The notes: a model not told the origin generated them from the sequence alone. Shown: positions 54,701 through 63,278, counted from the stretch's first letter. The stretch: DNA of 64,000 bases from an uncultured Clostridia bacterium (GCA_934486735.1 CAKSQL010000001.1:124001-188000); one strand, 5' to 3'. Program-made: numbers and translations.

Positions 54701-54860
54701 CTCCGCTGAAATTGTCAAGCTTTCTTTGATATGCTCCGCTAAAGCTTATATCGGAATAATTCTCGCCCTCAACACGCACCGCCGCACTTTGAGCAAAGGA
54801 AAGGGACGAAAAATTCAGAATAATGTATATAATTGTTAAAAGTAGTGCTTTTCTTCTCAT
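51711..54860 (-). CDS. secreted clan-A-type glycoside hydrolase with N-terminal CBM-like domain (paralogue 2)
   Basis: The 1,049-residue protein has the same order as its neighbour: signal peptide (MRRKALLLTIIYIILNFSSLSFA), CBM-like 'VRVEGENYSDIS', barrel with E388 in 'EIWNEEE' and E492 in 'WTTEAGIS', then beta domains and a carbohydrate-binding sandwich ('GIAFYIRSTSGK'). The two candidate catalytic Glu are 104 residues apart in both paralogues, and 'GIS..VDEN' and 'SQARYYIV' are shared. The pair arose by duplication and diverged widely (roughly 40 percent by eye). Substrate is unknown; surrounding GH38 and SLH genes suggest a complex mannose- or pectin-type polysaccharide. Confidence 0.8.
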   Translation of the reverse strand: MRRKALLLTIIYIILNFSSLSFAQSAAVRVEGENYSDISFSGAYQRKLDNFSGGSGLFCYITVEDKEYSVTYNVSVPSGGVYNMRGITSRFDKYYTTDFHIFVNGKRSVSGVSSIEEYNWQIGSRGDYMSLNDFGNVKLNAGNNEIKLVFRKDDAHITDDKYIVIIDYFDFTPTEVDTGIIDISPKTDTANVFYKGENVGFDAEFSKAASAEYSYSVKNVWDNKVKQGTFRADGDSAEIILGTMPTGWYKMEIIGANVSDSVANPLFFSVVERAERPQDTPFGADKQNKGLLIDDKINKAMGAAGIRMIRGGTDPYLGYNFANYRETHEDFGRNSEQAAGMSALLVYEHFGTQGMRETPEDLFEAYNMNKAMAEHYRSSGNAYEIWNEEEAGFYRQPADTFASYFKAAAIGISDGDSDAVKMPGGFGSTPENFFVRTLLRNDVISYSDAYAYHNHQVTINGEQNRDFIESVARKHVDAACAYDPELQIWTTEAGISMTVDENETPSLDTLISQARYYIVATAEQLAYGSDKSFWFRLNHYMESGNEWGTFSKANQPYPAVNAIAAMTARLGIGEYKGTLKTDSGSYGYMFNNGTNDVAVVWADSDTRGQFYTEKPVSVTDFMGGVREYQPCNCASGLINIPITRNPIFIEFDGRSDMRNYYEANKKEHRKAAKTYSETDRLVIQQIWQGQDEYAAKTRGYVLENNKQQKITVNIYNFNNKEKNGKIYLETGDILGLDKTEFDFSIEPMSKQSFSVSAELLDNADMGEVGFLKIYAESDGEDTSSSIAAFYADDREREVSGYNFFESYNDVSKWSFGNCAKGVTLSASSGEDTLAINVDSENAHAYYWPTYKLNESAENKSGIAFYIRSTSGKEQDVNVYAYCSDGAYWLGDVNAVAYGSEWKQVIIPWHRLISFTTAKYDGDFDPKKIISIGIGSYAPKGNTSYEIKNLGFYSSDSRADKSDRKTVRISGVKDGATYKKGSHLWAKADVGDGLGVRVFLGAEELTDFTVDGSTLTVEFDAQKRGEYTLRIVKDDEWNYKNTSSVKFYVK

Positions 54861-54890
54861 TTTTGTTCCCTTTCCTTACACAAACGTGAT

Positions 54891-57506
54891 TTATCTTACT
54901 ATAACTTTTCCGTAGAGCGGCTTTATAGTGTCAAGTCCGTCAAATACGAACACAACCACTCTGTCGCCGTCCGAAATTTCCGAAAGCGCAATTGTCTTGC
55001 TGCTTTCGCCGCTTGCCGAAAATGCATCAAAATCAGCTATGCCGACCGTCTTGAACGAAGTTACCTTTCCGTCCTCGACATTATATACAGCCGCAACTGC
55101 CTTTGATGCCGCTGCTTCCTTGCATGCTGCCAATGTAACATTGACGTTGTTCCCGTCAACCGCTGCGGCCTTGACATAGAGTCCGCTTTCGCCGACAACC
55201 TTTACGATGCATTCTGCATTTACCGACTTACCGCCCGAGTATACGCATGCGCTCACCGTTGTTTCGCCGCAGCTTACCGGAGTGAGATTTCCATATGCGT
55301 CAACCGCAACAATATCCTCGTTTCCGCTTTCGAACGCCATTGTATCGACATCAAAGAAAGAAATTGTTTCTCCCTTTTCGTTTTTCACTGTCAGGCTGCC
55401 GCTTTCGCCAAGCTGCATAACCTCGGGAGCTTCAACCGAAATTGCCGAAACAACTGCCGGCTTGAATATTTCAACCTTATCAACATTGAATACCGCTCCG
55501 GTATCGGCTGTCATATCCAATACATGCACACCTGCGGACAGCATAACCGAGTTTGCCGACTTATAGTCTGCCCAGCCCGAGCCGAGTGTTGTCAAATCGC
55601 GGATAGATGTGAAGCCGGACATTGCTGTGCCGTCTATGCTCCATGTCGCACCGCTTGTTGTGTTGGCTGTGATTCCGAGATTATAATTTCCTGCCTCCGA
55701 AATATAGAAAGGCATTCTTACAGTTCCTGCGTCTTTAATCGCTCCTGCTTTTCCGTTGCTGAACAGTGCGTTTTCAATCACATTATCAGCATCGTCCAAA
55801 TCCTTTTTCTGCATATATTCGCCCTCGATCAGAGCCTTCGATGTCTCGGATACCGGTCTTATATGGATTGTATCGAGTCCGAATTTGAAACTTCTCGAAT
55901 CAATATTATGCAGAGGGTCGGACACGCGTATGTTTATCACATGCTCGCCTGCCGAAAGCTCAATCGGTCTTGTCAGCTTATATTCTTTCCAGAGTCCCGG
56001 CTCAAGGTTGTATTCCGACGACAATTTTTCCTTGACCGTTATTGCCGAAATTTCGCTGTCCGAGGTTGTTGCGTAGTTCTTTACATAGAACTCTGAACCG
56101 CCGTCAACGCTGACCTTTACCTTTGAACCCCAACCGCTCAGTGACAGCGGCAGATATCCGTCTGCCCACATCTTTATATTGATATCGAACTCACCGTCAT
56201 CATAGATTTTAAACGGAGCCGAGAATGTGTAACCTTTGTCGTCTGCCTTGGGGCTGTTCTGGTACAATACCAAAAGCTTTCCGCCGTCAAGCAGGTTGTT
56301 TCTGTTGGTTTCACCCTTTAATGTCGAAGCTGCGCCGGTCTCGATATCCTTATAAGTAAATGTAGGATAATCGCCGCCATGAATTGTTATGTCATTCAGC
56401 GCCGAGGTGTTGATTTTGTTAATTGCTATCGAATGGAATCCAACCTTCTCTTCAGAGAAGTTCGGACTCAGTGCAAACGATTCAAAATTAACAGTGTGTA
56501 CTCCGGCTGTGAAATATACAGGCTCTAAAAGACTTGACTTCACAAAGTTCCCCTGATTGTTAAGAGGATCTGTGTCAAGTGTTGTAAGTACAGGGTCGCC
56601 TGACATTGTCGAGTCGGCAAAATACTTTTTATTATTGTTGTCAAACCAATAATTCAGCTTTGAATGATTACGCGCTGCATGTGTCTCCGTTGAGCAGGAG
56701 GCGATAATTGTCGTCATGTTATACCAGCCCGGCTCTCTTATTGTGAAGGTGAAGCCTGCCTTCACAACAGGTCCTGACTCTGCAGCTGCCGCTTTGTCGA
56801 TAAAGCGGCCTATTGCGCCGTCGGTCCATGTTTCGGTCAAAGTCGAGTTAAGACCGTTATCCCTCTGATCGGCACACTTTATTGTGATATTTTCAACATC
56901 GGTCGGAGTAAATTTTATCGAGTAATATCCGACCTTATCCTCGCTGAATCTGTTGCTCAGCGCTGTTGATTCAAAATGTATCACATGCTCGCCGGCTTCA
57001 ATATATATCGGTTCAAGCAATTGAGTTTCGTTAAAATCCTGATTGCCGAACGGCTGAATACTTACTGTTCTTACAGTCGCCCCTGAGCCTGCAACCTCAG
57101 AATCCGCAAGCAGAGTTTTGCTTGCACTGTCATCCAGCCAATAGCTCACACGCGAATGATTTTCGGCTGCATAGCATATTTTTCCGTTCGTAGTTCCCGA
57201 TGCAAGTATGAAATTCGCATCATACCATCCGTTCTCCGGAACTGTGAATGTAAAGCCTGCCTTTACACTCGGTCCCGCTTCTGCCGCCGCAGCCGCATTT
57301 ATAAAGCGTCCGCATGCATTTTTTACATTGTCGTCTGTTCCCGCATTCCACGTTTCATAAACCATTGAATTGTACTCGTTGCCGCGCTGCTCATGACAGA
57401 TTATCTCTATACTGTCCGATGCCGCTCCGGCAGGAATAACCGCCGACACTGCCAGCATGCCTATACATTGACACACCGCAATCAATTTGGTAAACTGTTT
57501 TTTCAA
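54891..57506 (-). CDS. secreted protein with duplicated carbohydrate-binding-like domains and a BIG2 domain
   Basis: I choose TTG 57506, which follows AAAGGATCTGAGGAAC and yields a clean signal peptide (MKKQFTKLIAVCQCIG...IPAGAAS); the longer frame starts without a ribosome site. The 871-residue product has two ~165-residue repeats (about 30-195 and 195-360) with matching 'RFI..AAAAE.GP.VKAGFTFT' and 'F.E.QLLEPIY..AG.H.I.FES.ALS..FSE.KVG' segments, then two more CBM-like beta domains, a BIG2 Ig-like domain near 700-780 ('ESGNEDIVAVDAYGNLTPVSCGETTVSA') and a final beta domain. No catalytic motif is visible. It likely binds glycans outside the cell for the hydrolases encoded next to it. Confidence 0.8.
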   Translation of the reverse strand: MKKQFTKLIAVCQCIGMLAVSAVIPAGAASDSIEIICHEQRGNEYNSMVYETWNAGTDDNVKNACGRFINAAAAAEAGPSVKAGFTFTVPENGWYDANFILASGTTNGKICYAAENHSRVSYWLDDSASKTLLADSEVAGSGATVRTVSIQPFGNQDFNETQLLEPIYIEAGEHVIHFESTALSNRFSEDKVGYYSIKFTPTDVENITIKCADQRDNGLNSTLTETWTDGAIGRFIDKAAAAESGPVVKAGFTFTIREPGWYNMTTIIASCSTETHAARNHSKLNYWFDNNNKKYFADSTMSGDPVLTTLDTDPLNNQGNFVKSSLLEPVYFTAGVHTVNFESFALSPNFSEEKVGFHSIAINKINTSALNDITIHGGDYPTFTYKDIETGAASTLKGETNRNNLLDGGKLLVLYQNSPKADDKGYTFSAPFKIYDDGEFDINIKMWADGYLPLSLSGWGSKVKVSVDGGSEFYVKNYATTSDSEISAITVKEKLSSEYNLEPGLWKEYKLTRPIELSAGEHVINIRVSDPLHNIDSRSFKFGLDTIHIRPVSETSKALIEGEYMQKKDLDDADNVIENALFSNGKAGAIKDAGTVRMPFYISEAGNYNLGITANTTSGATWSIDGTAMSGFTSIRDLTTLGSGWADYKSANSVMLSAGVHVLDMTADTGAVFNVDKVEIFKPAVVSAISVEAPEVMQLGESGSLTVKNEKGETISFFDVDTMAFESGNEDIVAVDAYGNLTPVSCGETTVSACVYSGGKSVNAECIVKVVGESGLYVKAAAVDGNNVNVTLAACKEAAASKAVAAVYNVEDGKVTSFKTVGIADFDAFSASGESSKTIALSEISDGDRVVVFVFDGLDTIKPLYGKVIVR

Positions 57507-57643
57507 GTTCCTCAGATCCTTTCTTTTTAATAAGATATGATTTATAATATTTCTCATTCCGCATTTTGCACGTGCTATAGATGCAGGAGTCCGATCCCCG
57601 GCAGGTTTCAGCCTCTGCAAATCTCAGATGCGATGCGAGAAAT

Positions 57644-58042
57644 TTATAACAATGTTATTTCGGCAGAGCCTGTCTCTTTATCGAGTGACAGCGAAAATTC
57701 TCCGAATTTCTCCATTGCGCAAAGGCATATATAGGCTCTGTCGTTAAATATTCTGACCGGGACATTTATTTTATCCCCGATACCGTCTTTTTCTATTTTG
57801 TCGCTGTCCGAATATAATTTATATTCCGAGCCGCCGAAGCTGATATCGATACTTCTGTCGTCATTCCAATTGACGTCCGCTCCGAATTTTTCAAAAACCA
57901 ATCTGACAGGCAGAAAATACGCCTCATCGGTTTTTATAAGCTCATCGGAATTATCGAGTGTTATCGCATTGTTTGCATACGCCGGGCAAACAAGTGCAAG
58001 CACCAAAATTATTGCCGATATATATTTTTTCAAGCTTTTCAC
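57644..58042 (-). CDS. small secreted copper-amine-oxidase-N-like protein
   Basis: The 132-residue protein has a signal peptide (MKSLKKYISAIILVLALVCPAYA) and a single Cu_amine_oxidN1-type beta domain: 'ELIKTDEAYFLPVRLVFEKFGADVNWNDDRSIDISF' and 'NVPVRIFNDRAYICLCAMEKFG'. It lacks any oxidase site. The same module occurs in the protein at 17880-18647. It is the first gene of the - strand carbohydrate locus, divergent from an AraC regulator. Confidence 0.82.
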   Translation of the reverse strand: MKSLKKYISAIILVLALVCPAYANNAITLDNSDELIKTDEAYFLPVRLVFEKFGADVNWNDDRSIDISFGGSEYKLYSDSDKIEKDGIGDKINVPVRIFNDRAYICLCAMEKFGEFSLSLDKETGSAEITLL

Positions 58043-58136
58043 CCCTTGATTTTAAATGCGCAATTTTTCTATATTGCACCCGTTATAATCATTCTTTTTG
58101 TTTAATTATAACAATAATTCTCACATAAAAAAAGCA

Positions 58137-58165
58137 TTGACATGACACAAAAACTATCGTATAAT
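58137..58165 (+). promoter_or_regulatory. consensus promoter of the AraC regulator
   Basis: TTGACA (58137-58142), 17 bases, TATAAT (58160-58165), a perfect sigma-A promoter with a ~90-base leader before the regulator start. The divergent promoter for the - strand locus is not clear. Confidence 0.85.
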
Positions 58166-58260
58166 GACATTGTACCATAAAAACTTTTATTTTATATTGA
58201 CATATTGCGCAGGTTGTCATATAATTTTATCAAAAGAGCCAAAACGGAGGATTTCCAATT

Positions 58261-59151
58261 ATGAACAGAATACCCAGGCTTTCTTCAAGCCTTTTTATAA
58301 ACACAAATTCCAAATTCACATGCCGTTGCTTCATGAGCCGGGACGAAAACTTTTTTATTCACTCTCATGACTTTTTTGAAATATTTCTCACATTGGACGA
58401 CAATGTTGTACATCTGATAAACGAAACGCGTATCACTCTGCCCAAAGGCACGCTTGTATTTATCCGCCCGGACGACCGCCACACCTTTGAACATTCCAAA
58501 GAAGCGTTTCATATTATAAATCTCTCGGTCGCAACCGATTTTATTGAGGTAATCAACGAATATCTTCACGACTGCTTTGATTTTGAGGCTCTTTTGAACA
58601 CAGCTCTGCCGCCCTCGGTAACGCTCGATGAGCAAAAGCTCAATCATCTGTCGCGCCAGCTTTCGAATTTATACGATGTGACCTCGTCCAACTTTATCGA
58701 GAAAAAACTCTATGCAAAGGTTTTGCTTTTAAAAATCTTCACAGAAAATTTCGGCGATTACACAAATTTATATTTTGACGAGGATATTCCCCTTTGGCTG
58801 TCCTACACCTATGAGGAAATGAAAAAGACAGAAAATTTTGCAAAAGGCTTTAAGCAGATGGTGAAAATCAGCGGTAAAAGCCAGGAATATCTCTCGCGCT
58901 GCTTTAAGCAATACTACGGAATAACCCCGACCGACTACATAATCAGCAATCGCTTAAACTACGTCGCGGGGCTGCTTTTAAACAAAAACGTAAACATCAC
59001 CGATTTGATATATGCAAGCGGATTTCAGAATTTGAGCTGGTTTTACAGCTGTTTCCGCAAAAAGTACGGAGTGACGCCCAAAGACTACATTGCCGCGCAC
59101 ATCCACGAAAACAACCCCTCCGATTTTGATGATTATTATGAAAAAAAATAG
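58261..59151 (+). CDS. AraC-family transcriptional regulator with cupin sensor
   Basis: The 296-residue protein starts at ATG 58261 after GGAGG. Residues 1-110 form a cupin-type effector domain ('FFIHSHDFFEIFLTLDDNVVHLINETRITLPKGTLVFIRPDDRHTFE'). Residues 185-290 hold the two AraC helix-turn-helices ('KISGKSQEYLSRCFKQYYGITPTDYI' and 'NITDLIYASGFQNLSWFYSCFRKKYGVTPKDYI'). Such proteins activate sugar-utilisation genes on binding a saccharide. It diverges from the 17-kb carbohydrate locus, which is its most likely target. Confidence 0.93.
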   Translation: MNRIPRLSSSLFINTNSKFTCRCFMSRDENFFIHSHDFFEIFLTLDDNVVHLINETRITLPKGTLVFIRPDDRHTFEHSKEAFHIINLSVATDFIEVINEYLHDCFDFEALLNTALPPSVTLDEQKLNHLSRQLSNLYDVTSSNFIEKKLYAKVLLLKIFTENFGDYTNLYFDEDIPLWLSYTYEEMKKTENFAKGFKQMVKISGKSQEYLSRCFKQYYGITPTDYIISNRLNYVAGLLLNKNVNITDLIYASGFQNLSWFYSCFRKKYGVTPKDYIAAHIHENNPSDFDDYYEKK

Positions 59152-59230
59152 GCTTAAAGAAAAATTATTTGCAATTTCGCCCGATATGTGATATAATTAT
59201 ATGAAAATGCTTTTAAGGTGGTGAGGTTTC

Positions 59231-60562
59231 ATGGAATTTGTTCTGTCGAGCGGCGCGAAAAAAATCATATCGACTCTTGAAGACAACGGCTTCAGCGCAT
59301 ATGTGGTCGGCGGCGCTGTGAGAGATTTTCTTATGGATAAGCCGCCGCACGACTTCGACATCGCCACATCGGCGCTGCCGTCTCAGATACAGGGACTTTT
59401 CCGCCGCACAATCGACACCGGAATAAAGCATGGAACGGTTACGGTGGTGGAGGGCGGCGTTGGCTATGAAGTGACCACCTATCGCACCGACGGCGAATAC
59501 GTCGATGGCAGGCATCCGAAAAACGTGAGTTTTATCGCCTCAATTGAAGAGGATTTAAAGCGGCGTGACTTCACCGTCAATGCAATGGCATACAATCCGA
59601 CAAGCGGAGTTTTGGATATATGCGGCGGCAGAGAGGACATACAAAACCGCCTTATCCGCTGCGTGGGAGTGCCGGAAAAGCGTTTTTCCGAGGACGCTCT
59701 TCGCATGATGAGAGCGATAAGATTTTCAGCCACGCTCGGCTTTGAACTTGAAGCCGAAACCGAGCGCGCGATAAAGAAATGCGCACCCATGATACGGCGC
59801 GTGAGTCCGGAGCGAATCCGCGACGAGATAAACAAAATACTTATGTCCGACCGCCCGGAATATATAGCAAAGCTGCACATCTGCGGACTTTTGAAATATA
59901 TCATTCCCGAGCTTGAGACCTGCGCCGGAGTAAAGCAAAAAAACAAATATCACATATACGATGTCTTTGAGCATATAATCGTTACCGTTAAAAACACACC
60001 GAGCGACCTTACGCTGCGCTGGGCGGCGCTTTTGCACGACATCGGCAAGCCCAGCTGTTCAAGCTGCGATTCGAACGGGATTATCCATTTTTACGGGCAT
60101 CACCGCGAAAGCGTACGGATGGCAAACGATATCCTTCATCGTTTAAGGCTCGACAACGACACCATTCACGATATACTTATTCTTATAGAAAACCACGACG
60201 TCCGCATAGACACATCTCCCCCCGGAGTAAAGCGTATGATGAGCAAAACCGGCAAGCTGTTCGAAAAGCTGCTCCTTTTGCAGGAGGCGGACAATTTAGC
60301 AAAGAATTTGAAATTTTTTAAAGAGAAAAAGAAAAAGCTCGACGAGGCAAGAGAAGTTTACAAGCTTGTGCTTGCCGAGCATCAGCCATACATGATTTCG
60401 GAGCTGACAGTCAACGGCAGAGACCTGATAAAGCTCGGCTACAAACCGGGACGCAGTCTCGGCGACTGTCTCAAAAAGCTGCTTGACGAAGTTATAATCG
60501 ACCCCAATCTCAACAGGCGCGAATATCTTTTATCGCGCGCCCGCGAGTTTAAGCGAAACTGA
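59231..60562 (+). CDS. cca: CCA-adding tRNA nucleotidyltransferase with HD domain
   Basis: The 443-residue class II nucleotidyltransferase starts at ATG 59231 after GGTGAGG. G27-G28 and D41-x-D43 ('VVGGAVRD...PPHDFDIAT') form the catalytic site; 'DFTVNAMAYN' and 'RMMRAIRFSATLGFELE' are the motifs B-D that template C and A. The HD domain ('WAALLHDIGKPSC', 'HHRESVRMANDIL') follows near residue 270-380. It builds or repairs the CCA end of tRNAs. The HD-containing form is the usual Firmicutes type. Confidence 0.95.
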   Translation: MEFVLSSGAKKIISTLEDNGFSAYVVGGAVRDFLMDKPPHDFDIATSALPSQIQGLFRRTIDTGIKHGTVTVVEGGVGYEVTTYRTDGEYVDGRHPKNVSFIASIEEDLKRRDFTVNAMAYNPTSGVLDICGGREDIQNRLIRCVGVPEKRFSEDALRMMRAIRFSATLGFELEAETERAIKKCAPMIRRVSPERIRDEINKILMSDRPEYIAKLHICGLLKYIIPELETCAGVKQKNKYHIYDVFEHIIVTVKNTPSDLTLRWAALLHDIGKPSCSSCDSNGIIHFYGHHRESVRMANDILHRLRLDNDTIHDILILIENHDVRIDTSPPGVKRMMSKTGKLFEKLLLLQEADNLAKNLKFFKEKKKKLDEAREVYKLVLAEHQPYMISELTVNGRDLIKLGYKPGRSLGDCLKKLLDEVIIDPNLNRREYLLSRAREFKRN

Positions 60563-60623
60563 TACGAAAACCGAGGGTTTAACAATCAGCTGCAATATCG
60601 ATACGAACGGAGGAATTTGGCAA

Positions 60624-62282
60624 ATGATACTTTCAGAAACAACCGAAGCAACACTTTTAAAACGCATAGAAGCTTCGGCGGCAGGCTCTGCATGCGTTAT
60701 CAGAGTCGGAGATCTCGACGGCGACGGCAGACTTGATTTTGTATTGCTTCAGCCGGACAGCGGATTTGACGAAAGATATTTTCCGCACTCGGTTGCTGCT
60801 GCCACCGCCTACACTCCGGACGGAGAGGTGCTTTGGCAAATCGGCAAGCCGACATATGACACAGCGCCATGCAAAACCGACCTGCCGGCGCAGATATATG
60901 ACATAGACCGCGACGGAAACAACGAATTTTTATGCGTTACGGACGGAGCATTTTGCATATTCGACGGCAGAACGGGCGAGCTTAAGCGCCGCTGTCCGCT
61001 GCCCGACCGCTATGCTCACGACTGCTTTGCCATAGCCGACCTTGAGGGTGTGGGATATCCGAGAAATATAATTATAAAAAATCGGTATCACCAGCTTTGG
61101 GCGCTTGACCAGAATTTTAATGTTATATGGACATTCAAAGGAAACATCGGTCATTTTCCGATAGTATATGACATAAACGGGGACGGCAAGGACGAGATAA
61201 TCGCCGGGAAATTTGTTTTGGCATCGGACGGTGAAGTCCTTTGGGAACTTGACTGCCCCGATTTTCCGCCCTGCATATATGTGGGCGACATAAATTTAAG
61301 CAAAGAGCCTTCAATATTGGTCGGCGGCGAAAAAACAAACGTATACGCACCGGACGGAACGCTCAAATGGGGGCTTAAAACAACCGCTTCGACCGATTCT
61401 CTGACGGTCGGTAATATACGAACCGACAGCTTTGGAAAAGAAATTGCCGGATTTTTCACCGAGAGCGAGGACAGCGACTACACCGACGGGCTTTTCCTGG
61501 TGGACTACCACGGGAACACCTTGTTCAAAGAAAAAAGAAACGGCTACATGCAGCACGCCGATGTATCGGCAATATACAATTTCGCCGGGAAATACTCGGA
61601 TATGATTTTGGTATCATCAGATAAGGATATACGAATATACGACGGATATATGAATCCGCTATATTCCATTTCCAAAACCGGCAGCGTCTGCTGTGCCGAT
61701 ATTCTGGGCGACGGCAGGACGCAGGTAATTTTGTATGACGGTCAGAACCTCGAAATATATTCCTCGGAGGATTATGAGCTGAATAAGCCGGCGGCCGCAA
61801 GTCCGCGGCCGCAGCCGAAAGAGCTTTACAATCAGACAAACTATAGCTATAGGGCAGAAAATTCATCACACAGCGCTCTCGGATATGCGATAGGGCAGTT
61901 TTCATCGCCCGATATCCCTGCCTGGGCGGCAGCATGCGCCGTCAGCGAGGACGACAAAATCATGTCCCGAGCCGATTTCTGCGTTGTTCTCGCATCGGCG
62001 CTCGGGCTTATAGGCTACACAAACGATATATTTTTCGATGTGCCTCGCGATGCTTACTGTTACCCTGCGATAAGTGCGCTGAAAAGCGCGGGCTGCTTTG
62101 ACGATGTCATGGGCAAGCTTGCGCCGGACACTCCGCTCACAGCGGATTTTGCATCCGAGTGCATTCAAAAAACGGCAGGTTTTCTGCCGCTTACAACCAA
62201 ATCCGCCGATGATGAGCTTACAATGCGCGATGCTGCCAAACTCGTTCTGCAAATATATCAAAACATGGACGAAAAAGCATAA
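60624..62282 (+). CDS. beta-propeller protein with degenerate SLH-like tail and no signal peptide
   Basis: The 552-residue protein starts at ATG 60624 after GGAGGAA. Residues 20-390 carry repeated calcium-loop blades of the FG-GAP/rhamnogalacturonan-lyase-like type: 'VGDLDGDGRLDF', 'IYDIDRDGNNEF', 'VYDINGDGKDEI' and 'CADILGDGRTQV'. Residues 430-550 resemble SLH repeats ('MSRADFCVVLASALGLIGY', 'AISALKSAGCFDDVMGKLAPDTPLTADFASECI') but lack the usual conserved pattern. No signal peptide or membrane helix is present, so export, if any, is non-classical. No catalytic lyase residues can be identified by eye. It follows cca by 61 bases and may share its transcript. Confidence 0.72.
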   Translation: MILSETTEATLLKRIEASAAGSACVIRVGDLDGDGRLDFVLLQPDSGFDERYFPHSVAAATAYTPDGEVLWQIGKPTYDTAPCKTDLPAQIYDIDRDGNNEFLCVTDGAFCIFDGRTGELKRRCPLPDRYAHDCFAIADLEGVGYPRNIIIKNRYHQLWALDQNFNVIWTFKGNIGHFPIVYDINGDGKDEIIAGKFVLASDGEVLWELDCPDFPPCIYVGDINLSKEPSILVGGEKTNVYAPDGTLKWGLKTTASTDSLTVGNIRTDSFGKEIAGFFTESEDSDYTDGLFLVDYHGNTLFKEKRNGYMQHADVSAIYNFAGKYSDMILVSSDKDIRIYDGYMNPLYSISKTGSVCCADILGDGRTQVILYDGQNLEIYSSEDYELNKPAAASPRPQPKELYNQTNYSYRAENSSHSALGYAIGQFSSPDIPAWAAACAVSEDDKIMSRADFCVVLASALGLIGYTNDIFFDVPRDAYCYPAISALKSAGCFDDVMGKLAPDTPLTADFASECIQKTAGFLPLTTKSADDELTMRDAAKLVLQIYQNMDEKA

Positions 62283-62310
62283 ATGTCACAAAGACAACTC
62301 ATACAAAAAA

Positions 62311-62356
62311 CATCCCGAGCATAAGAGCATAGCTCCCGAAAGCTCGGGATGTTTTT
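62311..62356. terminator. bidirectional terminator between propeller and PocR-AraC genes
   Basis: CATCCCGAGC (62311-62320) pairs perfectly with GCTCGGGATG (62342-62351), T5 follows on + and T6 on - (from 62310-62305). It stops both convergent genes. Confidence 0.88.
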
Positions 62357-63209
62357 ATATATCCCTGTTTTTCCTATACTCTCCCGGGGATATTCCATAC
62401 GTCTTCTTGAACACGCGGTTGAAATATGTAACGTCCGAGTATCCGCAGGCAAACGCGATGTCGGTTATCGTTTTTGCTCCGCTCCTTAACATCCGCTTCG
62501 CATTTTCGCATCTTACATAATTCAAATATTTATGAAAACTCATTCCCACATTTTTCTCAAATGTCCTGCCGAGATATTTCTTGTTCACAAAATAAAGCTC
62601 GGCACAGTCTCTGAGCGTAATATTTTCGCCGTACTCGGCATCGATATACTTCTTCACATTCTGCACCGCCCAATGCACGCCGTTTTTCCTTTTATCATTC
62701 TCGCCGCTTTTTAAAATCAGCAGCATATAGCTTTCAATCAGCCGCGCAAGCTCCAAAAGCTTTTCTTCACCGTACCCCGTCGGGCAATCCGACAAAAGCT
62801 CTGTCATCATTTTGCTGTCAACTCCGGTCAGACGACAGGCATGCTCTGTTCTTTGCCGCGTCTCCTCTTTATCATTCACAACATTTCCTGCGTAAATTAT
62901 GCACTTTACTCCAAAATCAATCACAACCGGATATGCCAGCTCGACCAAGCCATACGCGCATCTGCCGCAAAAGTATTCACCTCCGTACGCCGCTTTCCTG
63001 TTAGCCGTTTTTTTGCATTTCAAGCAAAGCTCCAGACCGCGTGGAGTTGTCTTAGCAGCCGAACAAAATTCGGACGAATGTATTGTATATTTGTGCTCGG
63101 CAAAAAGTCTCTCATCCGCCAATATCCCCGATATATCGTGCAGACATATCCTCACTCCGGTACTCTCCGTCAAAAACTTCACAAATGAATTTAAACTTGC
63201 AATTTGCAT
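62355..63209 (-). CDS. AraC-family regulator with PocR sensory domain
   Basis: The 284-residue protein starts at ATG 63209 after AAAGGGTG. Residues 1-150 are a PocR-type ligand domain with a cysteine cluster ('EFCSAAKTTPRGLELCLKCKKTANRKAAYGGEYFCGRCAYGL') typical of this family, originally found in propanediol/cobalamin regulators. Residues 180-280 carry two AraC helix-turn-helices ('LRDCAELYFVNKKYLGRTFEKNVGMSFHKYL' and 'ITDIAFACGYSDVTYFNRVFKKTYGISPGEYRK'). It is divergent from an FAD-dependent oxidoreductase, the likely first gene of its target operon. Confidence 0.93.
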   Translation of the reverse strand: MQIASLNSFVKFLTESTGVRICLHDISGILADERLFAEHKYTIHSSEFCSAAKTTPRGLELCLKCKKTANRKAAYGGEYFCGRCAYGLVELAYPVVIDFGVKCIIYAGNVVNDKEETRQRTEHACRLTGVDSKMMTELLSDCPTGYGEEKLLELARLIESYMLLILKSGENDKRKNGVHWAVQNVKKYIDAEYGENITLRDCAELYFVNKKYLGRTFEKNVGMSFHKYLNYVRCENAKRMLRSGAKTITDIAFACGYSDVTYFNRVFKKTYGISPGEYRKNRDI

Positions 63210-63230
63210 TTTTTATCACCCTTTTAATAA

Positions 63231-63259
63231 ATTATATCATTTTAGTATCTTTTGTGCAA
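63231..63259 (-). promoter_or_regulatory. promoter of the PocR-AraC regulator
   Basis: On the - strand, TTGCAC (63259-63254), 17 bases, TATAAT (63236-63231), ~22 bases before the start codon. Confidence 0.75.
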
Positions 63260-63278
63260 GCTTTTTTTGTGATTTAAG

